Shown here piece by piece: positions 23,103 to 35,607 of a DNA stretch of 64,000 bases; the stretch's first letter is position 1; the number at the start of each line of letters is the position of its first letter. Origin of the DNA: Ananas comosus (taxonomy: Eukaryota > Streptophyta > Magnoliopsida > Poales > Bromeliaceae). The notes beneath the pieces were generated by a model. That model made no database searches. It worked only from the letters and a program-made list of their open reading frames with translations, and was not told the DNA's origin. The stretch is taken from positions 4,449,769 through 4,513,768 of the forward strand of contig NC_033629.1 in the NCBI RefSeq assembly GCF_001540865.1, written 5' to 3'. A program made the translations under genes and the position numbers.

Positions 23103-25096
23103 TGTCCGTTCGTCTCCGATCCTGCCGTCGGCAGGTTCCTAAAGTTTAGACGGGAAAGGCGGCGAGATCGGGCTTCGATTCGGCCCGTGACTGCGCCGAA
23201 CCACAGATTGCGTTTTTGATCCTGGTAGCTCTTAAAATTACTGCCCGCACCAAGCGCATCCGTACAATTCATGCACCACTAATATTAGTAACCAATGCGA
23301 TGCGCGGACAGATAACTAGAAAAAAAATAAAAAAAATGTCTACAGAGAAAGAGTACACAGCGAAGCGATGATAAGATATGGGATTCATCTTGCCGATGAA
23401 GGAAGGTAATAGTTGGAGGAAGTGGAAGAGGAACAATTCGGCCTAATACAGAGGTGTAATCCGATTCGGTTCAGATCAAGCAAAAAAGAGAAAATTATAT
23501 GGAGCAGCTTAACCAGCTCAAGAAGCCCAAACTCAACAATGATTGATTTTGTTCAAGTAAAGAAAGAAAAAAAAAAAATTTCAGATCAGTCCATGCAAAG
23601 AAAAAAATATATATATGAAAAACTTGAGCCGGTTCGGAATAGAATCCACACTCAATAATGAAGAGAATGTTGCCGTATGAAAAATTTAGAGAGAATAATA
23701 TACAGGTATAAAGATATGATACCTATTGTTTGATAGTTAATTATATTGAGAAAAAATGTATAAAATTTATCATAGGTATCACCTTTTTTTTTTAATCTGA
23801 CTATCGCATCTTTTAAAAATTTTAATTTTGCTACCTGATCTTTTAATTTATTTGATTTGAGCCAATTAAAAAAATTTTAACTTAAAAATTTGCATGTATC
23901 GTTTATTTTATGAATTTAATTTGTATATTTTATACAATTTGCGTAACTATAAATTTATTAAAGTGAACAATTAGCTTATATTTTTCATCCTAGGAGCCAT
24001 CAAATTACTTAAATCAAATGAGTTGAAAGTTTGAATAGCAAAATTAAAATTTTGACATGCAGTCGAATCAAAATTGTCCATGTTTCAAATAAATTTTTAC
24101 ATTTTTTACTTTAATATATTTTAAAAACAAAATTTAATTTAATAGATATTACATACAATATACCGGCATAAAAAAGTTATACATTTTAGAAAGGTGAAAT
24201 TATATACAACTGATCTAATCTTTGGATCAATTGAAAATGATGATCCAACATTGAAAAATTTTAATTTTATTATCATCTGATCTTTCAAATAATTTTACTT
24301 AATTTCCTAAAAGTAATTACATGCATCTAGTGCATTCAGATATGTTTCCAATGAATTTTTATTTTTTTAAAATACACCTCATAATAATTCTAGCGTTTAA
24401 GTCTTAACTAGAAAAATGAGTGGTCATATTAAAATAAGTGATTAATAAAAGTAAAGTGTACAAATGTACAAATGCACCAGGTATATGCAATAATTTTTCA
24501 GAACTAATAAATCAAATAAAATCCAACAAAATAAAAGGGTAGATAGTAAAACTAAAATTTTTAAAGCTTAGATAGTTATTTTCAATCGATCTAAAGTTTA
24601 GGCTACTAATGATTAAGATCAAAATTAGAAACAATTATTTACATATAAGTGAGGAAAAATAGAAACAATTATTTAATTATATTCCCACAAAATTAAAAAG
24701 CACCAGTTAATTGAAAATATGTTATTATGATAACTATGTGATTTAAAAGAACTTAGTTAATCATTATATCATAACCATTATCAACAGATAACTTAATCAA
24801 AAAATAGAAATAACTCAATTTAAAGTAATTTGATTGACATTTCTATAAAGAATGTTTAGTATAAAAGGAGCAGTGATTCTTTAACACTAATGGGGGACAA
24901 AATTTTCCTTGATTTTCCCTTGAATTTATTTTCCATAGTTGAGTTTTGCTACCACCGATAGCGTAGTCGTTCATGATACTTGAGATTATATATAGAGCTG
25001 TAAATTACGATCAACTTTTGATTGTAAGACTAGCATTACAATCAACTTTTGATTGTAAGCTTTGGATTTGAGTTTTTAAAAAGAAATTCGATGATC
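23103..25096. other. Intergenic DNA, no gene seen
   Basis: The first 170 bp (GC-rich) are the leader and promoter of the minus-strand gene. The rest is AT-rich with no recognisable coding or element terminus. Confidence 0.5.
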
Positions 25097-25238
25097 CAAC
25101 AATTAAAGATACATGTCTATTTGTATGGTAACCAACTATCTAGAACTTTAATCACAAACTATTTTGGCAACAATTAAAGATACATGTCTATTTGTATGGT
25201 AACCAACTATCTAGAACTTTAATCACAAACTATTTTGG
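25097..25238. repeat. Two 71-bp tandem repeats
   Basis: Units 25097-25167 and 25168-25238 ('caacaattaaagatac'...'tattttgg') appear identical. The second ends at the left edge of the Mutator-like element. Confidence 0.95.
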
Positions 25239-25900
25239 CTAAATTACATAAAACCCCCAGTCAATACTCACTTTTTCATTTTTTCCAACTGTCATTTAAA
25301 AATCTATATTTTGCCCCCTTGTAAAATAAAAAATATTCACTTCACTACCTACCGTTAGTGCTCTCCATTAGGGTTCCATTTATAAAATACTATTATATTT
25401 TTTTTTTATACAAAAATTACTCTCAGCCTCCTTTTCTCAACGTTGCCGCCTATTTCCTCGCCGCCTCGCCCTTCTTCGCTGCCTCACCCTCGCCCACATC
25501 TTTGTTCGCGCCCACAAACACCTCCTCGCCCTACTCCTCCGCCTCGCCTACGCCGTCGCTTTTTCTCACTTCTCCATCCACGCCCATCTCGATTTCCTCC
25601 CTACTGTCACCGAAAGGGAGGGGCGACGAGGGTGCAGGAGGAGAAGGGGAGAAGATAGAGAAGAAAATGAAGACTAACAACGGGCAATCAAGACGTGAAA
25701 AATAGAAAATGAGAGGCGGCAAATGAGCAAGATTGGGATGGAGATGGAGATGGTAAGGGCCAAATTAGTCATCATATTTTAACACCAAACTCTCCTGTGA
25801 ATATTTTTCATTTTACAAGGGGGCAAAGTGTAGATTTTTAAATGACAGGGAGGAAAGTGAAAAAGTGAATATTGACAGAGGAGTTTTATGTAATTTAGCC
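25237..25900. mobile_element. Mutator-like element with GC-rich passenger (Pack-MULE-like)
   Basis: Terminal inverted repeats of about 105 bp run from GGCTAAATTACATAAAAC at the left to its complement ending TAATTTAGCC at the right. The flanks AACTATTTT and AACTTTTTT form a 9-bp target duplication with one mismatch. The interior (about 25430-25690) is abruptly GC-rich with 'cctcgccgcctcgccc'-like sequence and frames open on both strands, resembling captured genic DNA. It has no transposase. Confidence 0.72.
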
Positions 25901-26392
25901 AACTTTTTTTTCCTCACATTCTATCTACAATGATATAAGATTGGTGAATTGAGTATTTGTACTAATTTTAATTTTTGTTTGCTTTTGTAGGATGAATATT
26001 GTCTGATGCTAATTTGGTGGAAATCCTGAAGCAGTTGAGTTCTATTTATATAACTCTTTTTATCACATTTTGTCTATGGCTACATATGCATTACCAGAAG
26101 GCATACTTTTCAACTGAAAGCAATATATACACTATAAGAGTAGAGTAATGCATTTAAAGACCTCAATAATTCACTGCTAATTTAAAAGTGATTAAATTTT
26201 CGTTTGTTCCTATTATTCTCACTTATACAATAGTAGAGAATTTTTTATTTCTTGATTGGGATTAGCATTGTTGATTGAAGTTTATTACTGTTGAAATATT
26301 TAAAAATTTATTGTTCATTATTGTAAAGTTTTCGTATTGACGTGTTTATTTGGTATTTCATAATTTACATATAATTTGGTGTATCGGCAGTT
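25901..26392. other. AT-rich intergenic DNA
   Basis: No gene or repeat terminus is recognised. Confidence 0.5.
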
Positions 26393-28067
26393 TGTCACGC
26401 CCCGGAGCCGTTTTAGAAGCCTTTTTATAAAAAATACTATTTTTAGAAACGAGAGTAGCGAAAAACGTGCCTTTTTTTATTTCCACATGGCCCACGTGGC
26501 ATACAGACCCGCAACAAATATAAAGTTCCTGACCACACGGACGGAGTCCCTTTCATATTAGCACGGCATACCAATAACAACACCAGGATCACAATAACAA
26601 CCTACATTTACCAATCCACAAGCAATTTATGCGATATATTTTCATATAGCTAACGATCCTTAGAGATGATGCATGTCTCTAAACACTTATTAGGCGCGGG
26701 ATGATGCGATGCACAATACAACAATCATCCTATTTAAAAATGCTCCCCATCCGGAAACTTTATTTTTAAACTTTATTTAATCATCTATAAAAATCATTCG
26801 AAAATCTTTTAAAACTATTTTTCACTCGAAAACTCCATTTTTGAAAACCGACTATCTCGATAGGTAGAAAACCACAACGTATAAATCCAAATACCAAAGA
26901 TCTATAAAGCTTCGATTGCGTGCATAACAGAGATCACCAACTCATACAGGTTTACGACTATTCAAACAGTAATAGTGATCATCTAACTGAACCATTTATT
27001 ATTTAAATTACTAAATGTGGAAATGAAAGTAACGAATGTGACGATCACTAATGCAGTCTAGCGAGAACGTTCTCCCGTCCGCCACGGACCAACTCCTTAC
27101 TCGAGCCACTTGAGAAAATAGGGGGTGAGAAACCACAATCAAGCTTTCTCAGTGGGTACGGCAGAGCCACGAAGACAAATTGTATTCACTGAAAAACAAA
27201 GGAGATAGAATAAACTTATATATGTGTAAGGATATGAAAAACAACTACAGTAACTATAACAACAGATATAATAGAGCAAGTAATAAAAGATGCTATTGTA
27301 AGGAATACAATGCTGAGCATGTCTCAAGATAACCAAACCCAAACTGTACTCAATCCGGTGCCTGTCATATTGGTCCGCAGACCTCAAGTATTGCCTGTCA
27401 CAGAGCATACACTGACTTGATTCATGCGTCCACTAACGACCTATCCGGATACGTACACTCCCTGGTCGGTGGTCAAACCAACCGATGTCTAGAATACACA
27501 GTGTTGTGACTAAATTATGCTGATATGCTCAATACGAAAACCGGTAGAAAATCGGTGCCTTGGCCGAAGCCAAATACAAAGGCATACAATGCCAAACCAT
27601 GATCAATTAGATCGAAACACACGACAAAAGAGTCAATGTGTTGCCTGGACTCAAGATCCACAGATATACAATATATGTAAGCCTGCTCTACATGTCTATC
27701 AACAACCATCACTATACAACTAGCAAGATATAAATGAACGGATGATGAACAAAAACAACTGACATGTAGAGACAAAAGTACTGATATACAAGAGCAAGAG
27801 TAAGGGAGAGGAAAGTGAAACGATCTCGCCGACTACCAGCTCGAAGCACCCACCTGTCATAGTTGCGTCAGGGTCCTGGATGCGCAAGAAATCAACTGGA
27901 CCTATGAAGGTCCACCGGGTCAATATGCAACCCACAAATCCAAAATACCCAACTCACGAACCCCACACAAATCCCTGAAACTTGACGAGTGCTTTTGTAA
28001 TTAAAATACACACAAAAACATCGTCAACAGAGAGTACAGCTACACAGCCAAATTCTCAATCTTCACA
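26393..28067 (+). mobile_element. LTR (about 1.68 kb), related to the nested LTR at 1876
   Basis: It starts TGTCACGCCCCGG and ends near CTTCACA. The last 100 bp ('cctgaaacttgacgagtgctt', 'catcgtcaacagagag') match the end of the 511-bp LTR at 1876-2386. No coding region and no matching flanking pentamers are visible, so the right flank may have been altered by the element that follows. Confidence 0.6.
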
Positions 28068-28310
28068 CATTTATTTAAATTAACGACTCTTTTTAGAGTC
28101 GGCACCTAACATAATACCAACTCTAAAAAAAGTCAGAAAAAAGTTTCCCGACGCTATATTAAAGTGTTGGTATATTTATCCTAGCATGTTTATTTAACGA
28201 CTCTTTATCCGACACTTTTAAAAGTGTTAGGGTTATTTTTGCCGACGCTTTAAAGCGTCATTAATTATTGTTTAAAGTGTTCTTAAGTGTAAAATTTATT
28301 ATAGTGAGTT
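28068..28310. repeat. MITE-like repeat with 'gacactttt' inverted words
   Basis: Units beginning 'tttatttaacgactcttt' occur twice (about 28072 and 28188) with 'cgacgct' and 'aaagtgttggt'-type inverted words, resembling the CACTA-like subterminal repeats at 31657 and 58855. Confidence 0.4.
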
Positions 28311-28796
28311 CTCTGTCCAAAGTTTATTAATTTTCTACTTATCACATCAATTATTTTTATTTTTACTAAAAATTATTTGAATTTTTGTAAATTCTAGGAA
28401 GAGGGGGTGTAAAATCTACACCCCGTCATGGGCTACATAAGTAGAATTTTCTCAATGTTAAATGGCCTTGAGTATGAAACTGGCTCTAAGCTAAAAATGC
28501 AGGAAAGTCAGCCTACTGTTTGGTTCGAGAATAAACTATTTTTGTTTATTCTTAAATTAGATATAATTTCTAGAATAGGCATGAATTAATTTAATTTTGT
28601 GTTTAGACGAGAACTGAGATATTTAGAAAAATAAAAAAAAAATGTGTTTGGGTGATTAGGTTGAAATAGTAGAAATAAGAGTAATTATAATTGAAAGTAA
28701 AAATAATTTATCTAAATAATAAGCATCTAAGCATTAGTAAAATAATATTTTAATAAGTTAATAAATAAATTAATTAAAATTACTATAGAGATGATG

Positions 28797-30754
28797 TGTA
28801 GTGTCCCTGGGGTTTAGCTGTCCGAGTGACTGTAGTATCTGTGGCTTGTCGACACGTCTAGAGAGTGTCGGGACGAGTCGGAATCGTTTTGGTGCGAAAT
28901 TGACGCGGAAACGAACTCAGCGCAGTGCGAGTTGGAGTTCTGACCCTGAAATCTGCAAAGTGCAGTATTTCAGTGTTGAGTACTGGTACCTAGGTTGGGT
29001 ACCGGAACCCCAGAAGGATTACGCAATAAGAGAGCTCTCGGGTTTGCGCCTTTCAGTGCTGAGTACCGGTACTGCATCGGGCTAGTACCGATACCCAGCG
29101 CGCGAACTATACTGGCTGGCGTGCCGAGTACTGGTACACAAGCTGAGTACCAGTACCCCAGAGGCATATTTGAGTTGGTAAGGGGTGTTTTGGTCTTTTT
29201 GGTGGTGGATTGTATCGCCAACCGACCACCAGCTTATATATCAGCCTGCGAAGCTTGGAGAACGTGGTTACCTCCTCCTCCTACTCTCTCTCTAGCTTCT
29301 CTTCTCATTTCTTTGGGAATTTGAGGAAATAAGCTGATTTTTCCTTCTCGTCGTCTTGGAGGATTGTTCGTGTGCCGTGGCCAATTCCAGTTGAGCCCGT
29401 TTGAGGTCGAGCTAGTGCGGGATTTCTCCTATCGACTTCTGGCCGACGTTGGACGAGCATTCGAGGTGGGTTGGTGTTGACCGAACACTTCGAAACTCCT
29501 CCTAAGTTTAGAATATCAGCATGCTTCTATTTGTAGTATGGTTCATGTTAGTAGCTCGAATTCATGGATTTGCATATTCTATTTGGAATCTGAATTTAGA
29601 GTATAATTTAATGATGGTAGATAAATTTCATATATGCTGGACTGGGATTTGACTTAGGAGAAAACTCGTTAAACCTACACTATCCCTTTTTGAAAAGTAA
29701 CCGAATTAGCTTCAGGAGCTGTTATTCTTTTGTATCACCGTTGTTAGTGTGTAGTGGATACTCAGATTAGTGTAGGTTGAGGTTACGCTCGTGTTGAGGG
29801 ACCGAGCTTGTTTTACAGTAGGGTTTGGACTGTTTTGTACTGTCAGAAGCCGTCGGGGGTTGACGGTGGACCCAGATGTTTACATCTTATTTCAGATTGA
29901 GCCGAGGGCACGTGAGCTTTGGTTGTTAGATCAGTTTGACCCATTTGCATTGACTATAGCCTGTGTGAGCCTGATTGAGCTCGACAGAGACATGCTTGTA
30001 TTCTCGGTTGGGTCGCTCCGGAGTGAGGATTTTCTTCCGTTGATGTCGTAGCATTCCTGTTTGGACAGTTCTTGGACCGGCCATCCCCGTGGGTGGTGTG
30101 CGGTATAGTTTTGGATACAGGCTGGAGGGGCCAGTTGGCAGTCCCTTGAGATTTGGTCAGTGTGGTTGAATTGTAGCTAGTGATGCATTCCTTTATCTAC
30201 AGTGAGCTTGGTTTGGGATAGCAGTAGTATAGTAGCATGTAGCTGTAGAGTCTCTTCCAGTTTACGTATTACTACCCTTTGCATACCTTACTGTAAACTT
30301 AGCGGGTGGGCCGTTGAGGTCAGTGACGGTACATACCGAGAATTATATTGTTTTGCAGTAATTCTCACACCCAGTTGTTGCCATCTTTAATTTTGCAGAG
30401 CCGTCCACTGCTGCTGCTGTTGCTGATTCCGACCGCGATAAAGGAGTCGTGAGCTAGATCCCTACTATCCTTGGTCGCTATGTTAGAGGAGTACCTTGCT
30501 GAGGTAGTTTTGGGGTTTGTATGTACATACCGTTATGTTATTGTACTCACTGGAGCGAGGTTGTTCCGTGGCTTTTGTATTACAGTGGACCCTCTATGTT
30601 TTTATATACATATTTTAGTTATAGCAGCTCTTTACCTCGTGTAGCTATATTCTGTTTACAGGTACAGTTATCGCTTCGTATACACGAAAAATTTCTATAT
30701 ATACGGCAGGTCTGTTGGCATGCCCGGAAAAACGTAGTAATCCGGAGCGTGACA
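28797..30754 (-). mobile_element. Solo LTR (1.96 kb) with 5-bp target duplication
   Basis: It starts TGTAGTGTCC, ends GCGTGACA and is flanked by perfect TGATG repeats (28792-28796 and 30755-30759). It is homologous throughout to the solo LTR at 830-3405 but lacks the nested LTR, the (TA)n tract and the 42-bp duplication. It keeps the palindrome cluster. It has no internal coding region. Confidence 0.82.
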
Positions 30755-30759
30755 TGATG

Positions 30760-31086
30760 ATGATGACATTAATTAGTAAATAACTATAAAAAATAAGTCA
30801 ATATGTTAACATTAGTTTATTATTTAATCATCTATATTCTAGTTAATATATTAATTAGATAAATTAAAATATTAACTATTTAAATAATATAAATTATTAG
30901 CTAATGATTGAATAGGCACATCAAATAGCTAACTATTTTATTAGATAATTAATTATAAATTATAACATTAGTTAATTATAATTTATAATTATTTATAACT
31001 TAATTAGTAGATAAATAAGGTAGGTGGCACTACTATTCTTCTTTCTTAATGGATTATTTTGGAATAACCCGGGTTAAGAGAAGAAT
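30760..31086. other. AT-rich intergenic DNA
   Basis: No gene is recognised. 'attaat/attagt' words dominate. Confidence 0.5.
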
Positions 31087-31095
31087 AGTAATTCT

Positions 31096-31271
31096 GAGCA
31101 ATTCTTTTTTTCTTTTTCTTTTTTTTTTTTGAGAGAGATAGGTAGTACGCTACCCACTTCGTTTATTTTATTTAGAAATAAACTTAGCTAGAAATGTGAA
31201 TAAACTAGGATTCGAACTTGGGTCTCGAGTACCAACCACTAAGCCCTTTGCCACTTACTCTAGGAATGGTC
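31096..31271 (-). mobile_element. tRNA-derived SINE
   Basis: Read on the minus strand it has a tRNA-like 5' part (TGGCAAAGGGC as a weak A box, then GTTCGAATCC as a perfect B box), an unrelated body and an A-rich tail. Flanking 9-bp repeats AGTAATTCT (31087-31095 and 31272-31280) are the target duplication. The polarity of box order and tail agree. Confidence 0.75.
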
Positions 31272-31280
31272 AGTAATTCT

Positions 31281-31656
31281 TACCAATTCTTAGCATCGTT
31301 TGAACAATAAGAAGAATATATTTCTTATTCTTCCTTTATCTCTTAAACCAAACATGGGTAGGGTTTACTCCACATTAGTTTGATTTTTAGTACAAAGCAA
31401 AAGAAAACGTTAAAATCAGTGGAAAAAATTGGCTTCTGGCATGACATAGCTCCTGATTCGGACCAGCTTTGATTGAATAGAGCTGCATTAATTAATTGGA
31501 CCTTAAGCCGAACTTTATTCCTTCTTCTACAATCATTAAAAATTTCTATTTAGATTTTTCCTAAAATGTGTAATATTAATTTATTAACATATACAATTAT
31601 TAAATTTTAGATATAATTTTTACAAAAATATTTAAAATTTTCTTTTACGTTTTGTC
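31281..31656. other. Intergenic DNA, no gene
   Basis: Nothing is recognised beyond 'gaacaataagaagaata'-type MITE remnants near 31300. Confidence 0.4.
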
Positions 31657-32169
31657 CACTACAACAAAAACGGTTTATAGCGACACTTTTAAATATAGGT
31701 ACATGTCAAAAAAGTGCTGCTAGCTAAAATTACCGACACTTTTAAAAAGTGTTGCTATATGTGGGGTCGCTAGGTATATAGTGACAGTTAAAGAGTGTCG
31801 CTATAACCTAAAAGAGTGCTGCTAATTTACCAACACTTATTTAAGCATTTAGCAACCGCCGAAACTCTATCTCGTTGGCTGCGGTGGCGGAGGAGGACGA
31901 CAGGAAAGGCTCTTCGTCTAGAATTTCAGTGGATTGAGTGAAGAGAAAAGAAAAGATGGTAATTGATTTTTCTTTTTTTTTTCTTTTCTGTTTGTAATCG
32001 GGCCAAATGGACTGGGTGTGGTGGGTTGAATAGAGTAATCTTTTATTTTTGATTGGATTAGGCTTTATATTTAGGCATTAGTAGATGTTTTTTTAAGTTT
32101 TAGCATAAATGGGACACTTACTCAAAAGTGTCCCAAACATGTTTCCCTATAACCTAATTCTGTTGTAGT
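31657..32169 (+). mobile_element. CACTA-like non-autonomous element, copy A
   Basis: The left terminus CACTACAACAAAAACGG and right terminus ending CTGTTGTAGT are inverted. Subterminal 'cgacactttt'/'aaagtgttgct' words repeat. A GC-rich passenger (31850-31960) is present. A near-identical copy lies inverted at 58855-59366. I cannot fix a 3-bp target duplication with confidence. Confidence 0.6.
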
Positions 32170-32674
32170 CAAAGCAAAAAATTCTTAACCCATTCTTTTA
32201 AGATAATACATTTGTCAAAGAGAAGAAAAAAGAGAAAAGGATAAGATCATTCATTTGGAAACTAAGCCAAAGAAACATCATAATATTTATTATAGTTGAC
32301 AACGACACAACAATAAGAAAAACTAACATATATTTATATACATATTCCATCACAACATCAAACACAATTCCCTTCTCGATCATTACCTCTCTCTCTATAT
32401 ATAATACAACAAGAAGAAAAACTAGCATATATACTTCATCACAACTTCAGACACGCAGCTTGAAAGAGGTGAGCCCCAACTAATATCCTGTTCTCATATT
32501 TACCTCTTTATACTTCCTCTCATTTACAAAAATAAAAAAAAAATTAAATAAAAAAGGACTACATGGAAATCCTTAGACTCATCCATGACTCTCAAACACT
32601 AATATATAAAAAAAACTCAACTCGCAACATGCATGCGGTGTGACAATCCATATGGCACGGAGATTGATTGTTCT
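32170..32674. other. 3' flank of the MAPK-substrate-like gene
   Basis: AT-rich, with no other gene. It probably contains the 3' UTR of the minus-strand gene at 32675. Confidence 0.4.
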
Positions 32675-32989
32675 CTACTGTGCCGGGGTGGTGGAATGGG
32701 GCTTCACGCACGTGAAAAGCGTCGCGGAGAAGCCGCACCCGTGCAGCGGCCTCCGACGGCGGGCCGGACGAGCCTTGGGAGGGGTGGCGTAGGGCGGCAT
32801 GCCGTTGGCGAGCCGAGGGCTGGACGGCGGGGCCGCCACACCAGCCGACACGACCCGTGAGGCTGCGGCGCGGGGCGTGGCAGCTCCAGCCGTGCTCTTC
32901 GGGTCGAGACCGCGGTGGGGGCCGTCCCAGATGAGGCCCGACGAGCCCTGCCGCCGGAACGACACAGATGATCGCTGCAGCTTCGACAT
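32675..32989 (-). CDS. MAPK kinase substrate-like small protein (At1g80180-type)
   Basis: This single-exon gene encodes 104 residues. Its N-terminus MSKLQRSSVS followed by FRRQGSSGLIWD (residues 11-22) matches the hallmark block of the small plant proteins annotated as 'MAPK kinase substrate protein At1g80180'. The rest is Ala/Pro/Arg-rich with proline-directed sites T38-P, S57-P, T69-P and T101-P that would suit MAP-kinase phosphorylation, a basic run ARRRR near 76-80, and a C-terminal HGCGFSATLF block. No signal peptide or membrane segment is visible. In the family such proteins have been linked to MAPK signalling and stomatal patterning; the role here is inferred. The coding region is GC-rich against AT-rich surroundings, as for other genes in the window. 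The ATG is the only sensible start, immediately before the conserved block. Confidence 0.83.
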   Translation of the reverse strand: MSKLQRSSVSFRRQGSSGLIWDGPHRGLDPKSTAGAATPRAAASRVVSAGVAAPPSSPRLANGMPPYATPPKARPARRRRPLHGCGFSATLFTCVKPHSTTPAQ

Positions 32990-33091
32990 CGATCCTCGGT
33001 CCTCGGTCCTCTTCTCTCTCTTTCTCTTTCTTTGTGTGTATTATCTCTCTCTAAAATGGAGGAGTAAGGTGTGGTGGATGGTTCTTATTGA

Positions 33092-33106
33092 AGTTGGTTA
33101 TATGGG
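33092..33106 (-). promoter_or_regulatory. Possible TATA box of the MAPK-substrate-like gene
   Basis: On the minus strand CCATATAACC lies about 110 bp upstream of the ATG, followed by a CT/GA-rich leader typical of plant 5' UTRs. Confidence 0.4.
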
Positions 33107-33139
33107 AGGGGGCGTGTACGGCGTGAGCCACACGTAGAG

Positions 33140-34655
33140 AACTAGAAGGAGGAGAGGTTGTTATTTGGGGATTAGAGGAGTGGATTGCATTTGCCTAATC
33201 TCTTTGGTGGGGGTGCTTTTATTGGCTCCCAAAAGTGGTCAATTTTCATATATTAAAGAGAACTTTAAAATGTTCGATCCCTTCTGATTTATTATTTTTT
33301 AATTCAGTATTATATGATTTTAAGTGAATCATTTAATTTATTTAAATTTCTGTGATTTTTATTTTTGCTTTTTGTAAGCATCACCATTAATTATCTCTTT
33401 CGTTAAAATTTTAAATAGTCTCTCTTTGTGGTTTGCAAACTTTAGCACCTTACTTGACGGGAGATTTTGACGGCAGATTAATAAAAATAAAATAATAAAA
33501 TAATAAACTGAAACATGTCCAATTAAAGCGTACCAAATAAACTAGAAATATAGTAAATCACAAGGGATTATTTGAAGATTTTTCTATATTAAATTAAACT
33601 CTCTCTATCAGGCCATTGGTCAAACCACGCCAACGTGCCAACATGAAAATTTAGCCCTCCTGATTATTTGATTTTTTTTTTATTTATTTTTTACTCTTGA
33701 TGATTGGGTACTTGCAAAATATTTTCTTCCAGTTTAATTAATGCAGTTTTATTTTATTATTGAATGCTTGAGGTCTAATATTGAATAATATAAGGTATAG
33801 TTAGTGAGCGGCACATAACTTTTGTTGATGATGTTTAAAATGTCAAAATCCTGAAAAATTGATGGAGCTAAAATTATTAATTGTTTCTGTTAAATTTGCT
33901 AAAAAGTATTGAAAACTATTAAATTTTATAAAATTATCAATGAATTTAATAAACTTTTTTGCAAATATAAGTCAGCGGCCCAAAATAATCTATTCACACA
34001 AATATTTTCAAGTCAATTTCAGCCTCCAACTCCTCTACTTCCTCTTCAGAAATAGCAATGAAAAAAAATTAATTTTCCATGAAACAAAGTTTTCGATAGA
34101 AGAAAAGTTTTATGACTTCTGGTGTTTGGTTTATAGAAAAAAAAAAAAAAAATTTACTGATATTTATTTGGTTGAAAGGAAAAGATGAAGAAAAAACCAT
34201 TATTTTATTTTTTTCTAATTATATATTATAATATATATATATATATATAATATATATTATAATTTATATTTGAAAATTAAATACTTGCAAAATTGTAAAT
34301 ATACATTATACATATTATTTTATATAAAAACATACACATTATTATTACAATGTTGGTGAGTTCCACAAGAAAAAAATTATTTGTGCACCTCGTGCACCAT
34401 GCTTCAAAGGACCACCAATTTGTTTCATAACTTTTAATTTAACTATCAAATTTTAATTTTTTAAAAAAATTCTGTATACAAAATGGAATTAGACTAATAT
34501 ATTTAAAAAAAAATGGTAGATGAAAATATGGTGTAAAAATAATAATGAATACACCTGGTCTATGCATTGTAGGTGCACTTGGTTCACACATTTGGTTTCT
34601 TAGTGGGTGAACGGCGTGATTTTCTTTGTGCGCACATGCATGCTGTGTTTTTTTT
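33140..34655. other. AT-rich intergenic DNA with MITE remnants
   Basis: No gene is seen. Around 34060-34200 'ttccatgaaac', 'gtgtttggtttatag' and 'ggttgaaaggaaaag' match the left end of the Harbinger-like element at 16300, so this is a related fragment. Confidence 0.4.
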
Positions 34656-34659
34656 TGCA

Positions 34660-35168
34660 GCGAGGGACCAGTGATGTAATTTGGTATGGATATCCGATTT
34701 TATTCGATCCGAATCCGAATGAAACGGATAATTCGATAGATATGGGTATGGATTCTGGATATGAATATCAAAAATAGAAACCCGAACGGATATGGATTCG
34801 GATATAGAATTTTGATTGTATCCGATCCGAACCCAAATACGCCCGAACCCGACACTGAACCCGAATTTATTTTATATTATATATAATATATATAGAAAAA
34901 ATTTGATGTTATATTTGAATTTGTATTTAAAAAATTTAGATTTAATATAATATTTTTGAAATATTAAAAAAGAAATAATTGTTTCGGGTTCAAATTTTCG
35001 AGTTCGAGTTCGGGTTCGGGTTTCGGATTTTTTGTCGGGTTCGGGTTTAGATATGGATTTTTAAATCCGTTGGGTTTGGGTTCAGATTCGGGTCTTCGAT
35101 TTGGAGTCGGGTTCGGTTCGTTTATTTTAAAAATTCGCCCGAATCCGATCCATTGACATCTCTACGAG
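34660..35168. repeat. hAT-like element rich in 'cgggttcggg'
   Basis: The left part repeats 'ggatatgga' and 'ccgatccgaa'; the right part repeats 'gggttcgggt'. The left end 'cagtgatgtaattt' and right end 'attgacatctct' look like diverged inverted termini. This composition is common in non-autonomous hAT elements. Confidence 0.5.
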
Positions 35169-35607
35169 GGGTCAGTTTTCCTTTAAATATGTAAAAATAT
35201 TTTACGAGGAAAGCAACTTTACGACTAAACAAAACCAATGAAAATAAATTCTTTGGGCCAAAAAGAGTTTTTTTTTTATTTTACGAGAAACCAAAGCAAA
35301 TCCTTACATGCTATAGCACCTTTTTTTCTACCAAAATTATCTAATTCGAAAAACTAAAATTGAGGATTTTCTGAATGAAAATATTAAAGTTGTGATAGTC
35401 ATTTCAAACATGCTATGAGTCTCCTCACATTTTTTACAAAACGAATATGTTAGAAAAGTTTTCCCAACTAAAAATAATATATGGCACACTCAGATGAATA
35501 AGAGAGAAGCCAAACCACTCAAAACTTCTCAACTAGAATTCTACCAAAGCATTACTCATAAGCGCTGTGCTCCCAAAGAACAGTCCGACAAGTACATCTG
35601 ACTTTTA

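Noticed and set aside
31190..31260. Possible tRNA gene (GGATTCGAAC word)
   Set aside because: There is no cloverleaf or anticodon arm. The B box belongs to the tRNA-derived head of a SINE with tail and target duplication.
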